Assembly (NCBI GenBank): GCA_025331565.1
Contig: JAFREQ010000030.1
Span: forward strand, 7,810,501 to 7,874,500
Direction: 5' to 3'
From: Holacanthus passer
Lineage: Eukaryota; Chordata; Actinopteri; Pomacanthidae
Length of the DNA stretch: 64,000 nucleotides
Shown: positions 1 to 11,723 of the stretch, piece by piece
Position numbering within the stretch: the first letter of the stretch is position 1
Layout of the letters: each line of letters begins with the position of its first letter
Notes under the pieces: model-generated
The model's database searches: none
What the model was told of the DNA's origin: nothing
Seen by the model: the letters and a program-made list of their open reading frames with translations, nothing else
Made by a program: the position numbers and the translations under genes

Positions 1-957
1 GGCGCTCTGTTTTTCCCTTTACTAGTAAGTAGCCAGTTAATGAATTAGCATCGGCCTCCAGCTAGCTGCCACCGGCTGTGTGGGGTCTTTGTCCAGGACG
101 CCTGCGCTGTTTTCTCGGTGTGTTTGTTCTGGTGTTTGTGGAGCTACCTGTTGGCTGGAGTTTGGCTGTGCTGTCGTGTTGACTGTGTTTCTGTCGGGTG
201 TCCAGGACGAGTTTCTCCAGGGGGAGACGGTGGAGGTTGAGCTAAGCTAACGATGTTGATGAGAGCATCTGGTAGCCTCAGTTATTAAACCTGCTGAAGT
301 AAAAAAAGTGTTTTAATTAATGGTGTTAATACTGTTGAGTAAAAGGTGTGTATGTGAGGTTGGAAAATAAAGATCCTCCATGTTTGTTAACTAACGTTAT
401 GTGATCTTAAACTGAACTGTTTGTAAATACAATAAAGCTTTTGTAACTTCAAAATATTAACGTCTCATTTCTGAGTGTTTCCAGAAATAACGTTAACCCA
501 GATGTTGTTATTGGTTAAGCTGGAGTTGGTTATTGAAGATAAACAGTAAATTTGGCGGTCTACAAACTCAAACATTATTATTTATATTATATTACTGCTA
601 AAACAAAAATTTTAAGTTAATTATACTCCAGAAACTGACTGATTGTGATGGGCTGGAGGCTGAAATGTTGACATATAACGTTATGCTGGCTTATTAAAAG
701 TACGGTAACTGGTGCAGAAGCTGGCTGGTACCACCGGGTTAGCCAGCTAGCTCAGTGAGCATGTTTCATCAAACAGGCTTCATTGAGCTCTGCCCTCGCT
801 CCACCTCTTTGTCCATATTTGGATTAACCAGAGTTAGGTGACGTCACTACTGCCAAGATGGCTGCGCGCTATGATTAGCTTCATTTTTGCTCTTCAGAAA
901 TCCACGGGTGACACCACGAAGACTACATCCATGTTTTATACAGTCTATGAATACAAG
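1..957. repeat. Teleost non-autonomous dispersed repeat, copy A
   Basis: Positions 207-549 are clearly related to 20945-21272 in the same orientation, sharing the blocks GAGCTAAGCTAACGATG and AACTAACGTTATGTGATC. The right end (922-950) carries CATCCATGTTTTATACAGTC, a terminus I recognise from many teleost genomes. The left 200 bp are CpG-rich. No long reading frame occurs, so the unit would be non-autonomous. Treating 1-957 as one element is inference: only 207-549 is duplicated here, and the left end may lie outside the window. Confidence 0.5.
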
Positions 958-3591
958 CCGTACAATGTATCCTCCCAAATGTTTAGTGTCCATAAATGAT
1001 ACTTTGTGGGCTTGTTGAAAGAGGCAACAAACATTTTGTACAAACGCACATATTCAGAAGGTTATTCACAATGATGTTCTCCGTAACATAGAAGATGAGA
1101 GCGTTTCTCCTACTGTTTAAATTCACCAAGTATACACACAAAATATGCAGGTAAGATGTATGTGAACAATGCTTCTTGTATCACAGCTGCTTGTTTATGC
1201 ACACGCATTTGTGAAAAGCAAGTAAATCGCATATCATGAGCCTTTGCATTGAGAGCCAAAATCATCAATCAGCATGACTGTAACCTTTTGCTGTTTATTG
1301 GACCAGCATCGATACAGTCAATAGTAAACACATGTCCTGTAATTGGAAGGTCTACTGGACTCCATCAACTCTGATTCGTAGTCACTATGTGCTATCCATT
1401 AATTGTCAACAACATGTTTCTTCTGCTGCTTTTCATATGAATGTGCAGCATGTGTCCGCATTACAACAACTAAGTTTCATTATTACACGTCTTACATCAT
1501 GACTGTCTGTGTGTGTGTCAATGCTTGTGTCTATGTGTGTGTAGTAGTGAGTGAAACAAAATTAGTTACCTTGAGAATATGACAAATGAGTGTCTCCATA
1601 CTGTAGCTTCCTACACAGAGAAGAGAAAAACAGAGAGGACATGGAGAGACAGAAATTCTCTAAATATTTCATGACAGAAACCTCAGAAACGTCAGAAACC
1701 ATACCTTCTCTGTGTATGTTTCATGTATAGTACTGTCCAATAGTGATCAGAGTACAGCAGCCTTTGTGGATTTTAGCTTTTAATGAAACTTCACTATTCT
1801 GCATTAACGTCCTGTCTTCAAAATGTTTCCCAGAGCTTAAATGTCAGAGAGGAAATTCATTTCCACAGAAATATACAGATACGTTCATCCAGAAAGAATC
1901 TTGACACAGACCAGCACACCATGACAGGGGGAATGTAGACATAACAAGGACATATTCCACATAGTTACAGAAGATGAACAACATTCCAGTGAGTTTTCAG
2001 TCAATGGTGCTATTAAGGGCTATAGTGCATCATAAATTTGGATGGTAGTACATTACAACAGTCAGAGGTTGAATGGGTGAGAGATAACAGTGAAGATCTC
2101 TTTGAAAAGAGTTTTTGGAGGTCTTGTGTGTTTCAAGTTGGAAAGGGTTTGAAAGGCAAAAGGAGGAGGGGCTATTTTACTGGTAGATGGCCATAAAGTG
2201 TTCATAATATCTGATCGAACTGAATGTACTCTGAAAAAAAACATGATAATTTGATCATTTAGAATAATGTTTTGTTTCACTTGAATTTATTACATCTATT
2301 AATTAACTACTAATTTATCTATTTAATTACTACATATTTTAGTGTAAACTAATTATTGCTTTGAGACATTGTTGTTGCAATGTATACAATGAATTATAAA
2401 AGACACATCAGTTCTTTTTATGTCTATGGTTCCAACCATCTGTTCGTTCAATCAAAGTCTGAGCAGAACAAAAATCAGTTTAAAACATAAGTGTCTGTGT
2501 GTGGATAGTCTTCAGTATTCTTAGAATTTACACAAGTTGTACCAAACTTGTGTATATGCATATGAAACCTCTGGATTTTACATCTTTCCTCACATAAAAC
2601 ACTTCTGAGGGACATGTTTAATGATGCGGACAACTAAAGATATGAGGCAGAAGTCAAAGAAAAGTAGAAGGTATTTTCAATTTGTATGAGGAGCTAAGCT
2701 GAGGTCAGAGCAACCTCTGCACCCTTTCCAGCCTTGTAACTGCAGCGGGTCTATTTAAAGGCCCACCACCAGCTGGATCCTGCCTGACAGAAGCTACAGC
2801 CACTTTCACTGCAGATGTTAGTGTTACTGGTTTAGATGTGTTGAGGCTTGAGGCCGAGGCCGGTGGCATTTGATTAACCCTTAAATGCATCCTTGACTGC
2901 CTTTCCATAGGCGAATCACAATACCTAACTGTATAAACTTGATAAGGAAACAATAAATGTAACTTATCAAGGTAAGCATTGTTATTTATTGAGAACATTT
3001 TGTTGCAACACAACACACAAAATAAAACCCTCCCTTTCCCCTCTCAAACAAAGAAGGGTGAAATCTCACTTAGTTGTCCCTCCTGGCACCCTAATAGTTA
3101 AGATGGCAACAAAGACAACAATAGCTGGGATTTATTCATCTCGTACCATGCCTAACTTAGTGAATCATGACCTATCAGGTATTGAATTAATTTGCAGATG
3201 CTCCGGTTAAAGATGAGACTAAACCTTTCTATGGATGTCAGTGGTTTGAGCCACGATTAAGGCCAAAATATGACCTACAACAGACAAGGTGCATCTTGTT
3301 TTTAGCCTAGCCAACTGCTGGAAATGCGTAACTGTTGTAAAATGGTATACTGCTCAAAAGACAGTATAAAATAGAGCAGTCAGTAAAACAGGTTTTTCAA
3401 AACAATCACCACAACCACAAGAGGTCATTGAGCATACAGTCATAAATGTGCACAAAATGCTGATGGATCTAGTAGTATGTGAGATTAGATAACAGATACA
3501 CTCCCACAACATTTGAGGTTATGTTGCCAAGGTCATTGATACCACTTGGTTTGTTAGTCCTGGCTGTTGTAAGTTGTCAGCACTTTACCTC
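958..3591. other. Intergenic DNA, no gene recognised
   Basis: AT-rich unique-looking sequence with a short GT-rich patch near 1508-1545. A 103-codon open frame on the minus strand (2705-3016) has no motif I recognise and no clear splice context, so I do not call it a gene. Confidence 0.5.
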
Positions 3592-4048
3592 CACCTGAAA
3601 GAGAAGGGATACTCTTTTGAGGATGATATGTACATATTGTGGAAAGGGAACACAGACTGTTAGAAATAGGAGTAAAGGAGACTATTGACGTCAAAGTGGA
3701 GAAACTCTCCTTCAACAGAAAAGGAGGTCTAAGACACCACCTACAATGTTGTCCTTCCCAGGAGATTGTCGCACCATTCACACCTGACCTCATATGACAA
3801 CTCCAATGATGAGCATTTACACTTGGCCTCAGGTGACTCCAGCTACTTCAATGACTGTCGTTGCAACTGCCAGGAGCACTAATGAACCAGGTGGTATCGA
3901 TATAATTGATAATAAGTCATATATATAAGCAGTTACAAGTGAAGAAGCCCATTGGATGAGAGGTGAAACATCTTCAAGTATCTACAACTAAGTCCAATTG
4001 TCCTAGATTCCCATAACCGTGACCTGATGAGAGTCTTCACGGACAGCC
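3592..4048 (+). mobile_element. Penelope-like element 3' end (GIY-YIG domain remnant and 3' tail)
   Basis: The plus strand reads HLKEKGYSFED from 3592, then after a +1 frameshift near 3645 reads GVKETIDVKVEKLSFNR and GGLRHHL up to about 3745. This pattern (HLKxKGHSFED, then GVKEAIxVKxEKPSLNR and GGLRHHL) is the C-terminal part of the GIY-YIG endonuclease domain in teleost Penelope-like elements, which nick target DNA for retrotransposition. It is followed by the tail GAAGAAGCCCATTGGATGAG (3941-3960), which I recall as the usual 3' region of that family. The reverse transcriptase and the catalytic GIY and YIG segments are absent, so this is a 5'-truncated, frameshifted copy. Family assignment is by recall; the clade (Poseidon, Neptune or other) is not resolved. 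Confidence 0.65.
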
Positions 4049-6301
4049 GGCTCCCAGAAGTTAAGGCTTGACAAAATATATGTCACAGGACATATACTAC
4101 AGGATTTATTTGAGTCTTTCATTTGTAAACTGTCTGTATGTAGAACAGGACATAAAAAGTAGATTATAAAAAGACATATGACATAACAAGAGATCTAGGT
4201 TGACGTTATGGTTTGCATGGTAAAATACTCTACAGGCCAGATTGTTGTTACTGTAAATCTATCATGGATATTGAATGTCCTGATCCTTCTCTTACCACCA
4301 TCCTAAGGCCAAAACTCCTTCTAAACCAACACTTTTGTACATGACAGGGTTATCTGAAACAAGTAACCAAATTTCCATGAAATTTGCTGCAGTTGTGCAT
4401 GGTTCCCAGATGATGAATACAAATAATTTTGACCCTTTGGTAACTTTTCCTTCTTGCACCACCCCCCTTTCTCTTCATGTATGTTGTGCTTGCATTTAGA
4501 CAAATTGCACATTTTTGCATATTCAGCTTAGCATTTAATTGGTATGAGTGTACCATTTGGATTCTTTCCATAAATAGTGCAAATTACAATTACACACTTA
4601 TTTAAACAGCACATCCTAAAATAATTAAGATTTTATAGACCCATAAGATAAAATTCTAGAGTAAGGCATAATAATGTATATAAATAAAAGTGCAACCTAA
4701 AGGAGTAGTGAGTGGAGCTTGTCTTGATTTTTTGTAAACTGGCTTTAAGTCATGTGTGTATTTATATATCTAGTCTATATAGATTGACAAATGGCCCAAT
4801 TTAGTGTTAGTCGGACTCTTTGTCTTGGCCTTGTGTCTGTGCTTTTTCAGTGTTTGATTTACACAGGATACCAACACAGCCATCTATAACCTGACTTCAG
4901 ACAAACGGCAAATAGGGGACAAGACACAGACACTTAACAGAAGACTCCCAGAGAACAACAGCACACTTTGAGCTGCTGTGCTGTTATTAATGGGGTCAAA
5001 TAATTTCCAACTCTGGAATTCTTTAACCTAACAAGAAAAAAAAATGATGGCCCTTATATTACAGTATTATATTACAATGTATACATCATATCCAATATTT
5101 TTATCCACTTTTTAATAATTAAATGCACTGATTATATCAAAGCTGATGTGACAAATCTAAATTTAAACCGTTTAAATAAATGGCAAGCTTTGGAATCGCA
5201 TCCTAAAATTCTTCTGCTGGATGCTGGAAATTTTGTGTTAACATAAGAATAATGCTCAATGTTAAAATCATTACATGATGTAGATTACATAACACATCAC
5301 GTTAAACAAAATCAGAAAAATTATGTGTACAAAAAATAAGAAAGTTTAAAAATAAAATGTCTTACATATATTAAATACTAATGTTCAGTAAATGGTTATA
5401 CAAAAAAGACAGATATAAATTATTCCAACATTTAATAAAACTATTAAAAACAAACAAACAAACAAAAAAAACATGCGTGGTATTCATTTAAATTAATGTT
5501 TTTGTTCTCATAGTTTTTTGCCAACATGCAAACCAGAGCAGCATTACACTTAGTCTGAAATGCCTCACATTAAGCGGTAGTGGCTGTCCCATAAACCTGC
5601 TGCTACAAACACCCTCTGTTTTATGACCCACAAATATTTGAGTTTCCCTGTGAAAGACAAATGTGTGGTTGTCAGGGGGGCTTTGTTAATCTGCCACAAG
5701 TTCATGGCCAATAGGATTTGGTGATTTAATAAATGTTACTGTGGAGGGTGGTATGATTTACAGTGTGTTGTAAACTTGATCTATGGTTCGTGTTTTGTTG
5801 TTGTGCTGTGATGCCAGGCAGATTTTTCAAGTCTGTGTAGAGAATGTTGGCTGGCAGAGAGGCTTTCAGTCGAGCTCATTGTATTATTTCTTTAAAAAAA
5901 CAAAAATAACATCTACTATGGTTTTGTTTTTTGCTGTTTCTGTCTTTTTATACTTTTCTCTTGGATGCCAATGTCTAATGTCTGGTCCAGAATATCTTGA
6001 TAACTACTGCCCACATTGCCATGGCAGTTACACAAATATTCATAATTCTGCTGAGCCACTTCACCTTTGCTCTGGTACTATCCTCAGGTCAAATTTTCCC
6101 TTTGATTTACATTTTTCAAATTTATCTCATTCGTGACATCATTTGTATTTTTGTCTGTCATATTGTGTGTTCATCATCATATTTTAAAGATGAGATGAGG
6201 TCAGATTGCCAGAAATTGTTTCTGCATTAGCAGTAAGTTACAGAAATGTTTCCTATATAAGAATGAATTGTGCTGTGGGTGGCTTGGTGGAAGAAACTGT
6301 C
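4049..6301. other. Intergenic DNA, AT-rich
   Basis: No gene or mobile-element coding remnant was recognised. At about 4958-4986, AACAGCACA and TGTGCTGTT form a short 9-bp inverted repeat. The part near 5510-5690 is less AT-rich and looks non-repetitive, but nothing specific can be assigned. Confidence 0.45.
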
Positions 6302-6500
6302 TACACAGTCTGCTTCGGTATCATTTGCCAGACGGCAGGAGGGTGAGGCGTTTGTGTGAGGGGTGAGTGGGGTCATCCAAAATGCTGCTGACTTTGCGGA
6401 TGCAGCATGTGATGTAAAAATCTGTGATGGAGGGCAGAGAGACTCCGATGAGCTTCTTAGCTGTCCTCACTATCCGGTACAGTGTCTTCCACCATGCATG
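6302..6500 (-). mobile_element. LINE ORF2 C-terminal fragment (pseudogene)
   Basis: The minus strand reads TLYRIVRTAKKLIGVSLPSI, then DFYITCCIRKVSSILDDPTH and HKRLTLLPSGK, then a stop and YRSRLC. This is the characteristic tail downstream of the reverse transcriptase in teleost jockey/Rex-type LINEs (RxxRTAxKIIGxxLPSI, DPTHPxHxLFxxLPSGRRYRS). The arginine codon after PSGK has become TGA. About 66 codons remain; polymerase and endonuclease domains are absent, and no 3' tail is visible at the 6.3 kb side. The copy is dead. Exact clade not resolved. Confidence 0.7.
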
Positions 6501-7939
6501 GTGTCATCTCTCTGCCAGCTTCTTGGAAGGCTTGGCAACCAGGTATGTTACTAGTTTCAAATACACATTATTAAAACAGTATGCAGTAGATCACAAATCA
6601 ACCCTGTTGCTCAAAATCCAATGCCATGGTTGATCTGATCTCATGATTATGCAAAGACATTGGCCGTGCTGTCACCAGTGTTTTTTTCGTGTGACTACCA
6701 CTGAACTACAACTTCAGTGTAGTGACTTTTTGAGTAGCAAATCAGTGGAGCCGGTTAAAATAACTTGGATAAGGTTAAGAAATGATTGCAGTCATCTTCA
6801 AGTGAAAACATACAATATAGACTGTTGGCAGGAAACTGAATGCAAACAGCAGTCTTTCTCGTCAGATTCAAGCGCTTTACGACCCACCTTTTCACCCCCA
6901 GGCCAAAATTCCCACTTCTACACGATATACTGTATCTCAAAATCATATCCCTGCTCCCAATGGGATGACCACCTTTGACTTTAATGCTCCAATAGCCTTC
7001 CCTCGTCAAACTTAACATGTTTAGCTCCACTACTGGCAAGGCTCCAAGAATAGAAAAACTGTCACTTTGATGTTTATGTCCAATATGTTGGTATTGTTGG
7101 GTGACATAGACATTTTTGTATTTTGGGATCAGTGGTGCAGCTTTAGTCTTGTTTCCATTGTATGTTGTAAAAGCTCATGATAAAACACAATCCTAAAAAT
7201 GCTATGATGAGGCTTTCCACAAGGCACACACTGCTCTTCCCTCTGTCTTTCTACTCTTCTGTCTATCTGTGTTTGTATCTAAATCCTGAGAGGAAAGGCA
7301 AGCGGAGGCTTGTCATGTAGGTGAGGTTGCTATACTCACTTGTCAGTCTGCTTATCTTTCTGTTTGTCCTTCTATGTCCTGGGAGATGTGTGAGCTTGAG
7401 AGACTGTCATTATCTTCACTATCTTGTCTCTCTCCTCCCCATTTTCCCCTTTGTCTAAATCCCAAGTATGGGCAGAGTTAGACATGTCAGCTACAAGAAA
7501 GTCACTTGTTAGGTTTCCATCTAATCTCACCCCTCCAGCCTGCGAGCCTGTAGTGTTTGTTGGTATCGACTGGCAGCTTTTCTTGGGTCAATAGGCTCAC
7601 CTGTTGGCTTCAGGGTGTCGGCAAGTTGCATCAAGTTGACTCCAACATTTTTTCAGGCCAGTTATAATGACATAGAAAACCAATTTTGACACTGAAGTCT
7701 TAGTGAAAATGAGGTAACATAAAACAGTATGAGTGAGACCTTCAGCCAGGAAAGTTACACAGCGATATACCTCTGCAACTGAGCACAAGTCTTAGAGGCT
7801 CGATTTCATTCCTTTATCAACATGGACAATTGAAGGGCCTGGAATTTAGAAAATCTGATTTGTCACATTCACAACTGAACCTGTTAAATGTGTTGATTTG
7901 GAATCACTGTTTTCTGAATTCAGGAGAAGCTCACTCACC
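6501..7939. other. Intergenic DNA, no gene recognised
   Basis: Both strands have open frames of about 60-110 codons with no recognisable motif. A CT-rich, moderately GC-balanced stretch at about 7230-7620 looks non-repetitive but carries no feature I can name. Confidence 0.45.
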
Positions 7940-8093
7940 GCTGAGCTTTTTCCTCTTTATTCTGTCTTTTTAAAATTATTTTTGCTGTTTAAATTGCTCT
8001 TTTTACTATTTAACTGCTTCTATCCCCTTCGCTGATGTACTTTGTGAATTTCCCCACTGTGGGATGAATAAAGGTTTCTTTTATCTTATCTTC
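7940..8093 (+). mobile_element. LINE 3' UTR and tail ending in TTATC repeats
   Basis: The segment TGTGAATTTCCCCACTGTGG, then GATGAATAAAGG, ends in TTATCTTATC (8081-8090). This is the 3' end of a common teleost LINE family whose copies finish in short TTATC microsatellites that act as the insertion tail. The same end occurs at 55855-55893, and a diverged version occurs at 23625-23680. No coding sequence is attached, so this is a severely 5'-truncated copy, as expected for LINE insertion. Confidence 0.65.
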
Positions 8094-8720
8094 TTGTACA
8101 ATTTGAAAAATGGTTTCATGAATAAAGCAGATGCAGCACCACCTGTCTTTATGTCAGTTTGATACTAACAAATCAAAGGCACATGCAGCTTTCAGACAAT
8201 AAGATTAAATAGTTCAATAAAATTTGATTCATATGTCAAATTTTATGATAAATTATATTTTCACATTTCGTACGAGAAATATCTGAAATTCTTGACCTTA
8301 TACGCAAATTCGTCACTTTACATGTTTGCCTGTAGCATGTTTGTTTATGTGAAATGTCTGAAAACCACATGTGCTTATATGTGTTTTTTCCATGTGAAAT
8401 GGTATTTTGCAGATAGTAATAAAAAAAAAACATGCAAAACTGTGTTTCACATATATATCTTCTTCATCACAAAGACAGAAAAACAGCATCATGGTTTTAG
8501 GGGACTGTGGTTCTGATTTGTAGAAACTTTGGTAGTTTAGATATTGTCAAAACCATACTCGCATCTGTTCACTCTAATGGTGCCAAGAAATTCAAAACTA
8601 ATCTGATAATGATTTGTTGGTCAGTATAGTCTTTATTGATAAACTAGACCAATTCTTTTATTTCTTTTAACCTTAGTCCACTGCATCAGAGTGAATTCAG
8701 ACTGAGATTGACAGATAATG
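8094..8720. other. Intergenic DNA, AT-rich
   Basis: No gene seen. Positions 8250-8450 contain several CATGTG/CACATG words and TTCACAT/ATGTGAAA inverted words, resembling the inside of a small DNA-transposon derivative, but no terminal repeats or target duplication could be found. Confidence 0.35.
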
Positions 8721-8778
8721 TTATTATCATCATCATGTTATCATCATCATTATCATCATCATCATTACCATCATCACC
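8721..8778. repeat. (ATC)n trinucleotide microsatellite
   Basis: Imperfect run of TCA/ATC triplets with a few interruptions (ATCATTATC, ACCATC). Confidence 0.85.
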
Positions 8779-8922
8779 AATCTTTTCAGATCTCTTCCTG
8801 TAATGAGCTCATAACAGCATGAGGATGATTGCGTACAGTCACACACACACAGTGGAACAGCTGGCATCTGTTCGGGTATGGCATCTTCATTGGAGGGACC
8901 TCATCATCTGCCCTCCATTTTT

Positions 8923-9033
8923 GCTTTCATCTCTCTCTTTGTGTCTCTCACCTCCTCCCCTTGTTTATCCTTCACACACTCTCTCTTCCTCCGTTTCCCC
9001 CTTTTTTCCTCTTCCCCCTTTCTTTCACTCCCT
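8923..9033. repeat. Polypyrimidine tract
   Basis: About 110 bp, mostly C and T on the plus strand (CTCTCTTTGTGTCTCTCACC onward). The open frames across it are composition artefacts. Such tracts can adopt triplex structure, but nothing here shows function. Confidence 0.7.
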
Positions 9034-9099
9034 TGTTATCTCTAATATACACATCATGCCACATCGTACCGAGTGTACTACCATTACACACATACACAC

Positions 9100-9357
9100 G
9101 GACCGTCTAATGACATAATGCATTCCCTACACCCTTACCCAAACCTTACCCATCACAACCAGATGTCTAACTTCAGCTCTTACCCTAACCCTAGCCTAAA
9201 CCTTAGAAACAAATCTGAACATTCATAAAAGCCCTTTGAAAATGTGAGGACTGGCCAAAATGTCCTCACTTTCCAAAAATGTCTCTGATGGTTTTAAAAC
9301 TTATTCTGGTCTCCACTATGTAGCAAGTACAGGTACACACACACACACACACACACA
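9100..9357 (+). repeat. CA-flanked teleost dispersed repeat, copy 1
   Basis: The body contains TTACCCTAACCCTAGCC, then GTGAGGACTGGCCAAAATG, then TCCTCACTTTCCAAAAATGT, and ends at TAGCAAGTACAGGT directly followed by an (AC)n array at 9335-9356. A second copy lies at 29352-29555 with the same order of blocks. The combination of CCCTAA-like words, paired GTGAGGAC boxes and a terminal CA array is one I recall as widespread in teleosts. It has no coding capacity; its class is not certain. Confidence 0.6.
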
Positions 9358-9485
9358 AAAACACCTCCCCGATTACTGGCCCCGGTGTATCCAACCCCCC
9401 TCTGTGTCACCTCCTCTGTTTCTTGGCTGTTCAAATAAATGCCCTCTATCTCACCATCCAGCCATTCAAGGACACCTCTCCTGTT

Positions 9486-9506
9486 CACACACACACACAC
9501 ACACAA
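9486..9506. repeat. (AC)n microsatellite
   Basis: Uninterrupted AC dinucleotides, about ten units, about 130 bp after the array that ends the repeat at 9356. Confidence 0.85.
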
Positions 9507-10601
9507 GCACTCACACACAGCATGCCAGTCAAATGACTCTCCTTTGTGGCATCTCTTTGAGGAATATTAGAAGCTTCTTCTCATGTCTGCTTCAGAGAGA
9601 TGACTTGAGAAATAACTTATACATAAATAAAGGAAATATCTCCCAACGCTCAACAATTTTCTTATTTGAAGATTACGTGGGCTTACATGGGTATTGATTG
9701 TTTGTGTATGTACAGGTAAAATTTAAAGAAGGAATTTGCAAAGGTGTATCTACCACAATGAAGATAGGAAAAAACATTCAGGTGAACAAAAATGTATAAC
9801 ACATAGGTCAGTCAGGCTCCTTGTGGGAAGAGTTTGCTCTCAGGCCTTTCTGCCAGAGCCTTTAGGAAGTCAGGTCAAATCGTTGCATTTGATTTTGTCT
9901 TGGTCTTTGAAAACAGGGCTTCAGTTTGAGCGAGAAAACACCTAGATTCATATGAAATCATTGAGAGTCAATTATACAAATTCTCAGAAAAAAGAGGCTC
10001 ATTTATGAACTAATCATGTTTTTACTGGTCATTTACATCAATTTTATGCTCAACCTAATAACATCTAACACTATTAAAGTAAGTGAAAATATGAGAATAG
10101 AAACTTGTCTTAACAGCTGTTGTGTAGACTAGGTTAAAAATGTTATTTACTGTGTTTTAAGGCAATAGTGACTAAATTAAAGGGCATATTGAAAGGCTGA
10201 TATTTTCAGGAGCTCAGAAAAGTAATAGATGCTGTGATTGTATTATGATCTTCTCAAATAAATATCTCTCTCATTCTATTCTCCATCAAAAGAAAGCATC
10301 ATACTGATTATCTTGTGTGTGTGTGTGTGTGTGTCTTACTCAGTGCAGTTTACTATTTTCCACCCAGTCTTTATTGCCTATTCTCATTTCTCCAAGCCTG
10401 TGGAATTCTTCTGACCCTAATCTTTCTTTTTTATGCTCCCTGCTTGACCCTTTTATATGATGCGTAGCGTCCGACGCTGAACTGGACAAAAGATGCTGTC
10501 ACATACAAAACAATTAGTTAATGGAGAGATGTCTCTGTCTGCTTCACACACACAAGCAAGTGGCAGATCAATATGTGATGATTTTAATCCACACTGAACA
10601 C
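9507..10601. other. Intergenic DNA with a short GT array
   Basis: No gene recognised. A (TG)n run of about ten units lies at 10314-10334. The rest is AT-rich unique-looking sequence. Confidence 0.45.
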
Positions 10602-10665
10602 CAAGCTTAATGTGCTTAGCTGCAGCTGTCTGCATTAGTCTGTAAAGTGTTGTGTTAAAGATGGT
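10602..10665 (-). mobile_element. Short LINE fragment (endonuclease-to-RT linker)
   Basis: Positions 10611-10640 match 12943-12972 in 28 of about 29 bases (TGTGCTTAGC, one mismatch, GCAGCTGTCTGCATTAGT). Both read LMQTAAAKH on the minus strand. The 12.9 kb copy sits in a LINE ORF2 remnant, so this is probably a second scrap of the same family. It is too short to judge its boundaries. Confidence 0.35.
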
Positions 10666-10696
10666 GCTCATGATATTGTTGGCTCTGTCTTGCCTT

Positions 10697-10698
<2 letters not shown>

Positions 10699-10733
<35 letters not shown>
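10699..10733. repeat. (GT)n(TA)n compound microsatellite
   Basis: A short GT run passes directly into about 14 TA units. The TA array makes up much of an artefactual minus-strand open frame. Confidence 0.85.
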
Positions 10734-10735
<2 letters not shown>

Positions 10736-11097
10736 TGCATAATAATATATATTCACAATCTGAATGGAGACATTTCTATGTAGATAAAAAACAAAAACAA
10801 TCTGTATGTATGTACATGGTAGAAGCTAAAGCAGCATTGTTACCCATTTGAGCCCCTCTGTTGCAGAATTATTTCAGGGTTGCTATCAATATCTAACTCT
10901 GATCAAAAACAGCGAACAGTCATGATATTAATTAGGGCAGGCACAGCAAGAAGGCTTGTGTTTGAACCCAATATGGCTGATTGTGGAGGTTGTTCTTTAT
11001 GTGTGTATGTTCGTCCCGCAGTTGAAAGATGTGCAGTTGGTGACTTAGAAACTATGAATGGCCTGCAAGTGCAAATATTTTTATCCATATATTTCGC

Positions 11098-11226
11098 CCT
11101 GTGGTTGGCTGTCGATCTGTCCACGGTGTACTCCTCCTCTTTCCCAGTGTGAGCTGGGATCGACTCCAGTGCCACACTGCCTTGGATAGAACGTGCTTCA
11201 GAGAATTGACAAATGGAAGGATGGGT
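11098..11226 (+). repeat. SINE-like teleost repeat, copy 1
   Basis: Contains TGGCTGTCGATCTGTCCACG, then GGTGTACTCCTCCTCTTTCC, then GTGAGCTGGGATCGACTCCA, and ends near AATGGAAGGATGGGTG. This word order (GGTGTAC, CTCTxxCCCAGTG, AGCTGGGAT, CTCCAG, then a GGATGG tail) is the 3' part of a very common teleost short repeat. A related copy is at 16915-17170. Confidence 0.55.
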
Positions 11227-11715
11227 GACTGCATGATGTGCAGATTCTGTTGTAGTCATCACGCTTTCAGACCCTGGTGTGGGTCAAGGCTGTCCAAGCA
11301 ACATATCTCCTGCTGGCCATGAAATTTGATTTGTGATCCCCAGAAGATGATACTAGATGATTCGAGCGCTACTAAAAAAGTCTTAATTGATTATCAGTAT
11401 CATATTATCCGTATGTAGTTTATCCTTTCCTTTTATGTAAGGTGTAATAAATACTGTAACCTCTAGGGGATGCTAGCATGCTTCAGATTCAGTCTTGTTT
11501 CTTTGAGCACTGTTTTAATCTCGGCACAGGTAATGTGCAATGACTTTGAGCCAGCAAAATGGTAATTTTGTTGGCTAGGTACTATAGTGCGAAGTTGGAT
11601 TCCATTTTTTTTTTTTTGAGATTTGTTCGCCCCCTTCCTACTCAACCGACTTGTTAACACACATGCAGATGTTCTGTACAATTTATACGCTTTAGGTTCA
11701 TATAACCCCCACAAC
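11227..11715. other. Intergenic DNA next to a hAT insertion
   Basis: The minus strand is open for 84 codons (11463-11717) but with no recognisable domain. A 12-T run lies at about 11608-11619. Nothing else supported. Confidence 0.4.
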
Positions 11716-11723
11716 ATCTAGGT

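Noticed and set aside
2705..3016. 103-codon minus-strand frame as a conserved protein
   Set aside because: Basic Ser/Pro/Arg-rich reading without a known motif; could be a retroelement leader but cannot be shown.
9260..9697. 145-codon plus-strand open frame as a gene
   Set aside because: It crosses two CA microsatellites (reading as His-Thr repeats) and the end of a dispersed repeat.
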